In this document: positions 1-7,625 of the stretch, one piece after another
Layout: every line of letters starts with the position of its first letter
Position numbering within the stretch: position 1 is the stretch's first letter
DNA from: Leptospiraceae bacterium
GTDB lineage: Bacteria > Spirochaetota > Leptospiria > Turneriellales > Turneriellaceae
NCBI GenBank assembly: GCA_016788945.1
Contig: JAEUSA010000079.1
Location: 1 to 30,849, forward strand
Length of the DNA: 30,849 bases
Reading direction: 5' to 3'
Position numbers and translations under genes: made by a program
Notes under the pieces: generated by a model
Told to the model about the DNA's origin: nothing
Seen by the model: only the letters and a program-made list of their open reading frames with translations
The model's database searches: none

Positions 1-358
1 CTCGCGCATCGAAAATCTGACCAAAGTTTACGGATCGCGCATTGCCGTCAGCGAAACGACGGTTTTAGAGCTTAAAGATCACCGCAAGTTCCATTTTCGA
101 TTTCTTGACCGGGTACGAGTAAAAGGCAAAACCAAACCCGTCGCGATCTACGAGATTTTTGACGGCGATGAAGCGGCAGTTCAGGAGCTCAAGCACCGGA
201 CCCTCGAAGACTATTCAACAGGGGTAAAAACCTACTTTGCGCGAGACTGGGATCATGCGCGCGAGGCAATAACGAAGGTACTCAAAATAAATCCGCAAGA
301 CAAGGCAGCGCAGCTCTATGAGCTGCGTCTCGCATCGGCATCACAGCCCGCTGCCTGA
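1..358 (+). CDS. Class III adenylate/guanylate cyclase, C-terminal fragment
   Basis: This is an open frame running in from the left edge (frame from base 2) to a TGA at 356-358, 118 codons. The first part matches the end of a class III nucleotidyl cyclase catalytic domain: the S-R-I-E-x-L-T-K-x-Y-G segment, then I-A-V-S-E-T-T, and the terminal R-V-R-V-K-G-K-T-K-P-V-x-I-Y-E strand that closes this fold. The last 50 or so residues are helical, with a TPR-like pattern (Y-S-T-G-V-K-T-Y-F ... A-R-D-W-D-H-A ... L-K-I-N-P-Q-D), a common tail on spirochaete cyclases. The catalytic metal-binding residues lie outside the window, so activity cannot be judged. The product, if active, would be cAMP or cGMP, the kind of ligand read by the channel encoded at 19945-21579, although the two genes are far apart. 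Confidence 0.85.
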   Translation, partial: SRIENLTKVYGSRIAVSETTVLELKDHRKFHFRFLDRVRVKGKTKPVAIYEIFDGDEAAVQELKHRTLEDYSTGVKTYFARDWDHAREAITKVLKINPQDKAAQLYELRLASASQPAA

Positions 359-400
359 ACGGAGCATTGCGCTCCTGCTTAAAAAGCGCTCGGTTGATGC

Positions 401-1090
401 TCAGCCGCGGGCTAATTCCCGCTCAATTTCTGTCGAGATTCGCGCAGCTTGATCAAGGCACGAGGTGTACGCTTCCATCAGCGACGCCGTGGCCTGTTCG
501 ACGAAGCCAAGGCGTGTGCGAACACGCGGGTCTGAAAATTGCTGCGCACGTAAATTCGATTCACCGACAATTTCGATAATTTCAACGCCTTTCTTATTAC
601 GAAACTGCTCTACCTCATCGAGTGAGGGCATGGCCTCCTGATAGTAGGCGAGAATCGCACTTTTCAGGTTCTTATTTTTGATATAGCCGATTTTGCCGCT
701 GGATTTGAAGCCTTCATAGTTGCCGCTGAATGTCTTGCGGTTGATCAAGTGCACTGTAAGTTCGATGGATTGAATTTGTGCCAAGCGCTCTGGTGTCAGT
801 TTTCTGATTTGTCTGATCGCCAGCATCGCCGACTCAAGTCGGGTTTTTTCCGCTTCAAGGTTCTTGCGGTCTTTAGCGAGATCTTCTTTCAGATCGGCGA
901 GAAACTCGCGAACTTCTGCCCGTTGTTGTTTGTTCGTATTCCATGTGTGGAATGAAATCGAAACACTGACAGCAAAAACAATAATGGCAATTTCCAGCGC
1001 AATTTCCCGCGTCTTTTTCCAAAACGAAGAATGCGGATCATTTACGACAGCGACGGCGCGCTTCAGGTGTTTAATGAGATCTTCTTGCAT
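401..1090 (-). CDS. Single-pass membrane protein with coiled coil, DUF6090-like
   Basis: The 229-residue product has a short basic N-terminus, one strong membrane segment at about residues 28-48, and then a charged helical stretch (about 55-95) with the heptad look of a coiled coil. The arrangement W-K-K-T-R-E-I-x-L-E-I-x-I-I-x-x-A-V-x-x-S near the membrane, followed by a long helical soluble part, resembles the DUF6090 group, whose function is unknown. ATG at 1088-1090 is preceded by GCGGAA about four bases away, a plausible ribosome site. It is the last gene of a minus-strand run and converges on the cyclase fragment. No enzymatic motif is visible. Confidence 0.6.
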   Translation of the reverse strand: MQEDLIKHLKRAVAVVNDPHSSFWKKTREIALEIAIIVFAVSVSISFHTWNTNKQQRAEVREFLADLKEDLAKDRKNLEAEKTRLESAMLAIRQIRKLTPERLAQIQSIELTVHLINRKTFSGNYEGFKSSGKIGYIKNKNLKSAILAYYQEAMPSLDEVEQFRNKKGVEIIEIVGESNLRAQQFSDPRVRTRLGFVEQATASLMEAYTSCLDQAARISTEIERELARG

Positions 1091-1153
1091 GATTCCGCAG
1101 CCGGCGCGCGATTCTCGGTGGCGAGCGGAAAGGTAGGCGCCGGCCGGGGTTGT

Positions 1154-2299
1154 TTATCCTGCTTTATCGGGGTCTTGCGGCATATCTAACGGCGGGCGGG
1201 TGCCCTTAAAGCCCTGAAGTTGGCGCAAGAAAACATAGGCAAACAGCCGGCCCGCGCGACGGCTGACTTCTGAGTCTTGCTTGTCGGTAAAACGTACCGG
1301 GCCGAAGTTATGAAAGCTGCCTTGCTTGATATCTGCGATCTGCCCCTGAAAGGTGACCACGTTCACTTTTTTGTCGAGATCATAGACCGACGACAGTAAT
1401 TCAAGGCGGATAACATATTGTGCCCCAGTTTTTGCCGCGGCCTCTTTGCAACGGATGGAAAACCGCTCGAAATCGTCCGATGTACTGCCGCCCTGCGGGT
1501 TATTATCCCACGCGCTGCGTACATCGAGTTGAAATGTAGCCAAACCGTCAGCGAGCGCTGTTTGCGCCGATTTGATAAATGCCGGAGAATTTTTTTCCGG
1601 TGACCGGTTGATTGGCTGCAGCATTGCGATGACCGGTTTTTGAATCTGCGGGCGTGTCAGCGAATCGGCAAACGCAGCGCGCTGCAAGTCGCTCGCGAAG
1701 TCACTTTCAAACAATTCCGTTTGTTTCGCTGCAGGCATATCTTGCGCGTGATAGTCAGACTGCCCGCTGAGTTCTTTGGAAAAGGGGGTCACAAATAGAT
1801 TTACCGGAATTGTGAGCCATGAATAATACGTCGTATCGCGATAGGTGTAGGTATATTTCTTAACTTCTTTATTCGTCGTCCGGTCTCGCAGTGTGAACTC
1901 GGTGGTGCGGTGTATACCCTCCACTGAGGGGAAAATACCCAATGTCAAAAAACAAAAAGCGACCGTCCAGCCATAGCTCGGGCGCTCGGAAGTCGATTTC
2001 ATATCAAGAAATAATGGGGCGTGTTCATGCCGTTCAATGACGCGGGATGTTGTTAACTGTTTGTTAACCGCTTCTGCAAATCCGGTACGGGAAGATTCTC
2101 CCGATTTCAGCAGCTTATCCCAGAAAACCGCATCGTACGAAAATGATTCGTGAAAAACCCAAACCATCGGCACTTTGTCTGCGGCCGCTTGGCTCTTTGC
2201 TTCTACAGGAGTATTCTCTGATTTTGTGATGCGGTTATGCCGAACCACACAATTCGCCGTAAGAAAGATCAAAAAGATCGGTAAAAAAGATCTGCGCAT
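1154..2299 (-). CDS. Lipoprotein of unknown function, possible CsgG/LpoB-like C-terminal domain
   Basis: The 381-residue product begins with a lipoprotein signal peptide: basic start, hydrophobic core and an L-T-A-N-C lipobox with the lipidated Cys at residue 17. I chose the ATG at 2297-2299 because TAGGAA lies just upstream; a longer reading from TTG at 2332 would only add an unlikely N-terminal tail. Roughly residues 85-170 hold a hydrophobic hairpin (F-C-F-L-T-L-G-I-F-P) and a Thr/Tyr-rich beta segment. From about residue 225 (V-I-A-M-L-Q-P-I-N-R-S) to about 360 the pattern of a strand, a conserved Asn and alternating helices recalls the CsgG/LpoB-type fold, but this is inference. Probably anchored in a membrane facing the periplasm. 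The upstream gap carries a multi-hairpin element. Confidence 0.7.
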   Translation of the reverse strand: MRRSFLPIFLIFLTANCVVRHNRITKSENTPVEAKSQAAADKVPMVWVFHESFSYDAVFWDKLLKSGESSRTGFAEAVNKQLTTSRVIERHEHAPLFLDMKSTSERPSYGWTVAFCFLTLGIFPSVEGIHRTTEFTLRDRTTNKEVKKYTYTYRDTTYYSWLTIPVNLFVTPFSKELSGQSDYHAQDMPAAKQTELFESDFASDLQRAAFADSLTRPQIQKPVIAMLQPINRSPEKNSPAFIKSAQTALADGLATFQLDVRSAWDNNPQGGSTSDDFERFSIRCKEAAAKTGAQYVIRLELLSSVYDLDKKVNVVTFQGQIADIKQGSFHNFGPVRFTDKQDSEVSRRAGRLFAYVFLRQLQGFKGTRPPLDMPQDPDKAG

Positions 2300-2372
2300 A
2301 TTCCTACGGGAATTTTGCCAATATTGCGTCAACGAAACGGAAATCTGGCGTCAGTATGTTAGCTGATTTTGT

Positions 2373-2480
2373 CTAAGGAAGTTCTGCAAAAGCCAAAATT
2401 AGGAGCGCAAATGCCCTGATTTGCGCGGATACATGCGTTCGCGCCCAGCGCGAACATGACTTTTGCAGAACTTTCCTCAG
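2373..2480. repeat. Multi-hairpin (cloverleaf-like) intergenic element A
   Basis: An outer inverted repeat pairs GTTCTGCAAAAG (2381-2392) with CTTTTGCAGAAC (2460-2471), 12 perfect bases. It continues outward as AGGAA against TTCCT across one bulged base. Inside are two separate hairpins: GCGCAAAT/ATTTGCGC (2405-2412 with 2419-2426, loop of six) and GTTCGCGC/GCGCGAAC (2437-2444 with 2448-2455, loop of three). The whole folds as a closed stem with two arms. It ends exactly beside the TGA of the phosphatase gene (2481-2483) and lies upstream of the lipoprotein gene. Candidates are a small palindromic repeat, a terminator/processing site or a structured leader. Confidence 0.75.
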
Positions 2481-3992
2481 TCAACTCGGCGGCAGCTTAC
2501 GAACTTGAATCACCGTCAGATCATCTTCATATGCTCTGGGGCCGTGAAAAGCCGCCAGTTCGCGAATCACGTAGCGTTCCCTTGAGCCGAGACTTAGGCG
2601 CGTAGAATTTTCCAATTGTTCCCGTAACCGTACGAAACCGAATTCTTCACTCGCGGCATTGGTCGCCTCGATGAGGCCATCGGTGTAGAGAAAAAGTGTA
2701 TCCCCTTTGCGAAATTCGAATTGTTCAGAACGAAAGTCATTTCCGCTGGTAACGCCCAGCAAGCGACCGTTTCCCCCGAGCTGGCGAACAATGCTCTCTG
2801 AAATGCAGAAAGCAGGCGGATGCCCCGCATTCACGAGAGATGCTGTATCAGACAAAGTGTCCAGCTCGACCAGCATGGCACTGACGAATATGCCTTTCAC
2901 CGAGTAGTCTGTCAGCTGGTCGTTGAGTAGACAGGCTATTTCGTTTAGGGAACGCGATGGATCTGACCAGACGGATCTCAAAATGAGAGATGACATGGCC
3001 GAGAAAAAACCCGCAGCGACACCGTGACCACTGACATCGGCAATAATCAACCGGTACTTGTTTCCGGCACGGGTGAGATCGTAAAAATCGCCACCCACTT
3101 TTTCCATCGGTTCATAGAACAAACTGCACTCGAGGCCACTGCCATCGAGGTTCATTCCCGGAAGCACTTTGCGGTGAATCTCGCGTGCCAGATCGAGATC
3201 CCGTTCGATGGTGCGGTTGCGGTCGCTTAACTGCGATTCCCGGATACGCAGTTTTTCTGTCAGGGCTTCGATGCGCCATGCCCGATGCCTGAGCAGCGTA
3301 TAAGAGTATGCCACCACTGAGCCAATCAGCGCAAAGCTGCCTGCCGCAGGTGATTGCGGTTTGCCTAACATCGGCGGAACCGCCAGCGCGAGAATCGCCC
3401 AGCCAACGCTCACGGAAAAAATGACCAAAATCATTCGGGCAAGCCCCTGCATTTCCCGTTCTTCGGAGGTCGGAGCCCGAACCGCGCGTACGAGCCTGAA
3501 ACCTGCGTAGACTATCGGTACGAACATGTACAGTATATACAACGCATATATTGGTTCGCGTGTGTAGGTTCGGTGCAAGACGTGATCAATAACCTGTGAA
3601 GTCGCACGCAGTTCGGTAGCGACAACCGGATACAGCAGTTTGTAGGCAGCATAAACGCTGAATATCAACCCTGCGGTGAAGTAAATGCGCTCACCCCGTG
3701 CTAAAAGTGTTGTTGCGCCCAACACGGCCTTGATAAACAAGTGAAAAACAAAACCAATGTAGCAAAGTACCGGCATCAGCAAAATGCTCCAATGCGCCGG
3801 AATGACCTGAAATGAAATTACCAGAACACTGATCGATCCGAAATAAGCGAGCAGCAACAATAAAAGAGCGAAGGCTTGATTGATGGGATTCTTACGATTG
3901 AGAAAGTAGAAGATACTCGCCAGCACGACGAGCAGCATGATGAAGAAAATCCATACGAGATCGATCCACAGTAAATTGACTGGCTGATGCAA
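2481..3992 (-). CDS. Membrane-anchored SpoIIE-family (PP2C-type) serine phosphatase
   Basis: The 503-residue product has six or seven membrane segments in residues 8-235, a linking coiled coil (about 238-275), and a SpoIIE/PP2C-type phosphatase domain from about 280 to the end. Visible metal-site motifs are V-G-G-D-F-Y-D (299-305), A-D-V-S-G-H-G (318-324), Y-T-D-G (436-439) and E-D-D-L-T (489-493), the usual acidic ligands for Mn/Mg. Family members dephosphorylate Ser/Thr on STAS-type anti-sigma-factor antagonists; the input here is probably a ligand or state sensed by the membrane part. The frame begins at TTG 3990-3992, with GGAG about 11 bases upstream; no in-frame ATG exists nearby, the next Met being residue 19 inside the first membrane helix. 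It lies 21 bases after the preceding membrane-protein gene and is probably co-transcribed. A STAS-like protein is encoded at 22299-22688, but no link is shown. Confidence 0.9.
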   Translation of the reverse strand: MHQPVNLLWIDLVWIFFIMLLVVLASIFYFLNRKNPINQAFALLLLLLAYFGSISVLVISFQVIPAHWSILLMPVLCYIGFVFHLFIKAVLGATTLLARGERIYFTAGLIFSVYAAYKLLYPVVATELRATSQVIDHVLHRTYTREPIYALYILYMFVPIVYAGFRLVRAVRAPTSEEREMQGLARMILVIFSVSVGWAILALAVPPMLGKPQSPAAGSFALIGSVVAYSYTLLRHRAWRIEALTEKLRIRESQLSDRNRTIERDLDLAREIHRKVLPGMNLDGSGLECSLFYEPMEKVGGDFYDLTRAGNKYRLIIADVSGHGVAAGFFSAMSSLILRSVWSDPSRSLNEIACLLNDQLTDYSVKGIFVSAMLVELDTLSDTASLVNAGHPPAFCISESIVRQLGGNGRLLGVTSGNDFRSEQFEFRKGDTLFLYTDGLIEATNAASEEFGFVRLREQLENSTRLSLGSRERYVIRELAAFHGPRAYEDDLTVIQVRKLPPS

Positions 3993-4013
3993 TTTTACTC
4001 GCGCTCCATACGC

Positions 4014-4796
4014 TTACCGACGTCCTATTTTCCCCAAGGCAATCGCCGCCACACTGACCAAATCGACTGCAGGTATCAACATTACGAGGGGATGCGCAAT
4101 GCGGAACAGCACGAGCAGACTCGCTGCAACGCAGGCTACGAGGCCGCCGCGCATGCCCGCCGTAATCAGTACCTCGATGCGGTAGCGAACCGCGATGAGG
4201 TTAAAGAGTGCGAGTTGCAGCAGCAGCAGCGAGAATACGGCGAGTAGGCCGTGCAGCAGATTAGCCTCGGTCGCCGAGGCGGGTAGCGGCAGATGAAAAA
4301 AGGCGATAAAAGAATCGGGTATAAAGAAAATCCACCCCGAAAGCAAAATCATGTAGATGGCAAACAGCAGTCGGTTGTAATGTATCGCAGTCATTGCCCG
4401 TTCTTTTGTTTCGCCGATGCGCGAATGCGTCGTCGCGGTAAGCAGAAAACTGCCGACCAGCACTTCGATTGCAGCGTACACGATCATACCCCGCGCCAGC
4501 CAGCTATGCATTTCTGCATCGAGCACAGTAGAGCGCAGGTGCACTGCCCACACAGCAAAGCACAGACCGATGAAGATACGGGTCAGCGCGCCGAGCCGGG
4601 CAAATTCAAACTCGCCGGCGCCCTTAAAGAACCAAATCGTGAAAATGACCTGCATCAACGCCATACCGAGAACATAGAGTTGTGCACTTACAGGTACGTG
4701 CAGATAGCTCGTGAAATTCCAGGGTAACATGAGCAAGATGAGCGCACTCACGGCGCTTATGACGGCGGAAAATTGTAGTAACTGGCGTGGTTTCAT
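4014..4796 (-). CDS. Eight-helix membrane protein with internal duplication, unknown function
   Basis: The product (260 residues from ATG 4794-4796) is almost wholly hydrophobic, with about eight membrane helices in two similar halves. Each half has a helix ending in a Pro and an aromatic-rich loop (L-P-W-N-F-T-S-Y-L-H-V-P-V in the first, I-P-D-S-F-I-A-F-F-H-L-P-L in the second), then a long helix, a short charged turn with Arg, and two further helices. This suggests an internal duplication. I prefer the ATG at 4796 because it starts 13 bases after the stop of the kinase-like gene (4810) and gives a normal membrane-protein N-terminus; a longer reading from ATG 4844 would overlap that gene by 35 bases and add a strongly basic tail. 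I do not recognise the family. Context suggests it works with the kinase-like protein and aminotransferase encoded upstream. Confidence 0.72.
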   Translation of the reverse strand: MKPRQLLQFSAVISAVSALILLMLPWNFTSYLHVPVSAQLYVLGMALMQVIFTIWFFKGAGEFEFARLGALTRIFIGLCFAVWAVHLRSTVLDAEMHSWLARGMIVYAAIEVLVGSFLLTATTHSRIGETKERAMTAIHYNRLLFAIYMILLSGWIFFIPDSFIAFFHLPLPASATEANLLHGLLAVFSLLLLQLALFNLIAVRYRIEVLITAGMRGGLVACVAASLLVLFRIAHPLVMLIPAVDLVSVAAIALGKIGRR

Positions 4797-4809
4797 GATT
4801 TGCTGTGCC

Positions 4810-5754
4810 TTACCTCTCAATTTTCTCCGGTAGAATGATTTCATACCGCTTGCGCAAGATTTTTGTGCGCACCCAGCGTTCTACCTTGCGAAAGAACAAG
4901 AACAGCCACCAGATGAATTTGTCTTCTTTGTAATAGCTGGCGACTTCGTTTTCGGCGATCGGCTTAATGTGCGGATGTTTTACGGCGAGAAAGGCATTGG
5001 CGCGTGCCACAAAGTTTTTCACCCAATCGTGCCGCTTCTCTTTATACAGGTTCGCTATAGTGTCTATCAGTACCAGCCTCAGGTCATAATAACGCGCCAT
5101 CACGTCTTTTAGAAAGAATAGTTTAATAATCCACACGAGGTATGAAGGGCAAATGCGCAGAAATAGTTCGGCGTCGAGTTGTTCGGCGCCGTGCACACGG
5201 GTCAGTGGGGTGCTGGTGTCGATATACAGCAGGCGGCGATCGTAAGCCCAGTTCGAGATTTGGCCGTCAAAACCAAGTTGAATGCCATTTTTGCTACTGG
5301 CGTTACCGGCGAAAACGCGTTCAATGGCTGTAAGTATCCGCTCATAGAGACGCAGGTTGTCTCTTTCGCTGTCTGCATGCAGGCGTTTGTTGGCAATAGT
5401 CTTCACGTCGAGCAGCGCCTGCAATATGTAGATAACCGGGCGGCTATTGGCCGCGCTGACAATTTCACAGCCATAGTCAGGTGTCTCGACACCGCGTTTC
5501 TTGAGCTCCGCATGGTATTGCAGATAAAGAGCGCGGTAGTTATTCACCTCGTCGGCAGAATGAAAAATCGCCATACGCTTGAAGGCATATTTGCCCAGAG
5601 TTATGTCTGAAAAACGGAACACCGTGGACATTTCACCGTAGCCGATAATCTTCGCGCCCAAAGGGCCGCCCTCAGGCTGCTGCGGGTTAAGAGCCTGTTC
5701 GAACGCGGCAAGCTTTGCCAATGCCGGTTTGCCGAGTCTGATAAATTTTCCCAT
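4810..5754 (-). CDS. Kinase-like protein of the DUF6206 type
   Basis: The 314-residue protein carries features of a divergent protein/aminoglycoside-kinase fold. These are a Gly-rich loop I-G-Y-G-E-M-S-T-V-F (37-46), a strand with a candidate ATP-binding Lys (K-Y-A-F-K-R, K59), a possible catalytic loop D-G-Q-I-S-N-W (D163, N168), and a candidate metal-binding L-Y-I-D-T-S-T-P (D179). The C-terminal third is helical, with a hydrophobic W-W-L-F-L-F-F stretch near residue 285 that may touch the membrane. I associate this pattern with the uncharacterised DUF6206 group; substrate unknown. Its ATG (5752-5754) is one base after the aminotransferase stop, so translation is almost certainly coupled. 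APH-fold kinases paired with class III PLP enzymes are known (hydroxylysine kinase with phosphohydroxylysine phospho-lyase), so phosphorylation of a small amine is a reasonable guess. Confidence 0.7.
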   Translation of the reverse strand: MGKFIRLGKPALAKLAAFEQALNPQQPEGGPLGAKIIGYGEMSTVFRFSDITLGKYAFKRMAIFHSADEVNNYRALYLQYHAELKKRGVETPDYGCEIVSAANSRPVIYILQALLDVKTIANKRLHADSERDNLRLYERILTAIERVFAGNASSKNGIQLGFDGQISNWAYDRRLLYIDTSTPLTRVHGAEQLDAELFLRICPSYLVWIIKLFFLKDVMARYYDLRLVLIDTIANLYKEKRHDWVKNFVARANAFLAVKHPHIKPIAENEVASYYKEDKFIWWLFLFFRKVERWVRTKILRKRYEIILPEKIER

Positions 5755-5755
5755 T

Positions 5756-7066
5756 TCAGCCTATCATAAAAGAGACCACGAGCTTCATCAGTCGGTTCTT
5801 GATGCTGCCGAGGTCGCGCAACGATTGGCGAACAATACGCATGATCTCCGCGGCCTCGGCTTCGCTCGTCACGAGTGGCGGTAGAAACTGCAGCACGCGC
5901 TTGTCGTTCGCTGCATAGACGGCAAATACGCCATTACTGATCAGCGCCTTGAGAAAGACGAGGCAACTCGCCGCGTCTTCGAATACGAGTCCCATAAAGA
6001 GACCAAGCTGGCGCACTTCTTTTAACGCGGCAAATTCGTTTTGTAATGCCCTGCACTCCCGCGAAAAGAAATCCGACAACTTGGTTACAGATGCCAAAAA
6101 TTCACGGTCATTCACTATTTCGAGCATGCGTAGTGCTGCGTAACAGCCGACTTCGGCGCCGCCAAAGGTAGAGATATGAATGAACGGATCTTTTTCAAAC
6201 ACCGATTCAAACTTTTGTCGAAAACAAGTTGCAGAAATTGGGTAAATGCCTCCCGAAAGCCCTTTGCCAGTAACGACCATATCGGGTGAAACGTCGTAGT
6301 GCTGGTAGGCCCACATTTTTCCTGTGCGACCCAGACCGGTCTGAACCTCATCCAGAATCATCACGACACCGTGCGCATCGCAGAGCGCGCGTACCTTTTT
6401 CATATAACCCGGTGAAATAATCGGCATGCCGAGCGTGGCCGGTATCGTTTCGAGAATGATCGCGGCAGGTTTGCGCGCAAGCGCGGCTTCAAGCTGTGAG
6501 ACATCTTCAAAAGCAATCTGTACGAAACCTTCGCGATCGATATTGAATGGGTCGAGAAACTTGGCATCCCCGGCTTTTACGGCAAGCCCGGTATGGCCAT
6601 GGTAACCGCCGACAAGCGATACCACATCACGCCGGCGCGTATAACCGCGCGCGATCTTGATCGCGAGGTCGATGGCTTCGCCGCCCGATGAACCGAATAG
6701 TACGCGCCTGATCTCTTCGTCTTTTTTCTGTCCGGGCACACGCATGCTGTCCGTGAGTTTTTCAGCCAGCAAGGCCTTGGGCGCCGAAATGAGGTGGTGA
6801 TTGCCGATGTCATATTTTTCGAGTGCTTCGGTGAGTGCGGCGATGATTTCCGGGTTGCGATGGCCGAGGTTAAACACACCGCCATTGCAGTGGCAGTTGA
6901 TGTAGCGCTTTCCCTGCGCGTCGTAGAATGAGATGCCCTCGCGCCGCGCCATGATGATGTCGAGGCCCATCTTGCGAAAAAATTGAGCTTTAGGTTGCGA
7001 GACCGATTCAGCATAGCGCTGAGTGAAACGTTTGGCTGACCTGCTGTTGGCGAGTTCGACATCCAT
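5756..7066 (-). CDS. Class III PLP-dependent aminotransferase family protein
   Basis: The 436-residue protein has the full class III (fold type I) aminotransferase layout. It shows G-S-S-G-G-E-A (125-131) as the phosphate-binding turn, G-Y-H-G-H-T (154-159), D-E-V-Q-T-G-L-G-R-T-G (239-249) with the Asp that contacts the pyridine nitrogen, and V-T-G-K-G-L-S-G-G with the Schiff-base Lys at residue 268. G-S-S-G-G-E-A is a variant of the usual G-S-x-A/T-E-A, which may bear on the substrate. Family members include acetylornithine, GABA and ornithine aminotransferases and also phospho-lyases; sequence alone does not decide. The ATG at 7064-7066 has no obvious ribosome site. It heads a tight group with the kinase-like and eight-helix membrane genes and is divergent from the PEBP gene. 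Confidence 0.88.
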   Translation of the reverse strand: MDVELANSRSAKRFTQRYAESVSQPKAQFFRKMGLDIIMARREGISFYDAQGKRYINCHCNGGVFNLGHRNPEIIAALTEALEKYDIGNHHLISAPKALLAEKLTDSMRVPGQKKDEEIRRVLFGSSGGEAIDLAIKIARGYTRRRDVVSLVGGYHGHTGLAVKAGDAKFLDPFNIDREGFVQIAFEDVSQLEAALARKPAAIILETIPATLGMPIISPGYMKKVRALCDAHGVVMILDEVQTGLGRTGKMWAYQHYDVSPDMVVTGKGLSGGIYPISATCFRQKFESVFEKDPFIHISTFGGAEVGCYAALRMLEIVNDREFLASVTKLSDFFSRECRALQNEFAALKEVRQLGLFMGLVFEDAASCLVFLKALISNGVFAVYAANDKRVLQFLPPLVTSEAEAAEIMRIVRQSLRDLGSIKNRLMKLVVSFMIG

Positions 7067-7148
7067 AAAGATTTTGTGCAGACAAAGCTGACTTTATGTA
7101 AACCCAAATTGCTCTCGACGGCCTTCAGCAACCGGTGCAGACTGCATT

Positions 7149-7616
7149 ATGGAAATATTCAGCAGCGCGTTTACGCACCATGCGGCGATACCATCCCAAT
7201 ACACCTGCGATGGCGAAAATATTTCGCCGCCGGTGGCATGGCGGCATGTGCCGGGTAATACGCAGTCGCTGGCGTTAATTTGCGATGATCCCGATGCATC
7301 GAATGGCGATTGGGTGCATTGGGTTGTTTATAATATTCCCCCGCAACTCACGGCGTTGCCCGAAAGCCTCGATAAACAGGCGACGGTTGAAGTCGAAAGC
7401 CGGCAGATCACACAGGGTATCAACAGCTGGCCGCGCATCGGCTATGGCGGTCCATGCCCGCCATCGGGTACACACCGCTATTTTTTCAAGCTTTATGCGC
7501 TGAGTCTTGCCGCACAACTGCAGGCAAATCTTTCAAAGAAGGCTTTGCTCGATAAAATGCAGGGACACATTCTTGCCGAAGCTCAGCTTATGGGTACTTA
7601 TGCGCGGCAGCGCTGA
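7149..7616 (+). CDS. PEBP family (YbhB/YbcL-type) protein
   Basis: The 155-residue product is a complete phosphatidylethanolamine-binding-protein domain of the bacterial YbhB/YbcL type, with no signal peptide, so probably cytoplasmic. Family marks in order: F-T-H-H-A-A-I-P-S-Q-Y-T-C-D-G-E-N-I-S-P-P at the start, the D-D-P-D-A motif (about 46-50), W-V-H-W-V-V-Y-N-I-P-P, and G-P-C-P-P-S-G-T-H-R-Y near residue 105, which forms the ligand pocket. The bacterial proteins bind small anionic ligands in crystals, but their role is unsettled. It starts from ATG 7149 in an 82-base divergent gap; no clear ribosome site is present. It ends only nine bases from the convergent P-loop kinase gene. Confidence 0.93.
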   Translation: MEIFSSAFTHHAAIPSQYTCDGENISPPVAWRHVPGNTQSLALICDDPDASNGDWVHWVVYNIPPQLTALPESLDKQATVEVESRQITQGINSWPRIGYGGPCPPSGTHRYFFKLYALSLAAQLQANLSKKALLDKMQGHILAEAQLMGTYARQR

Positions 7617-7625
7617 CAATCGTCT

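Noticed and set aside
361..375. Hairpin GGAGC/GCTCC after the cyclase stop as a terminator.
   Set aside because: Only five base pairs and no clear T-run; too weak to annotate.
1100..1144. Inverted repeat GCCGGCGC/GCGCCGGC with a 29-base loop between the lipoprotein and DUF6090-like genes.
   Set aside because: Long loop and highly GC-biased arms; no T-run or other sign of function.
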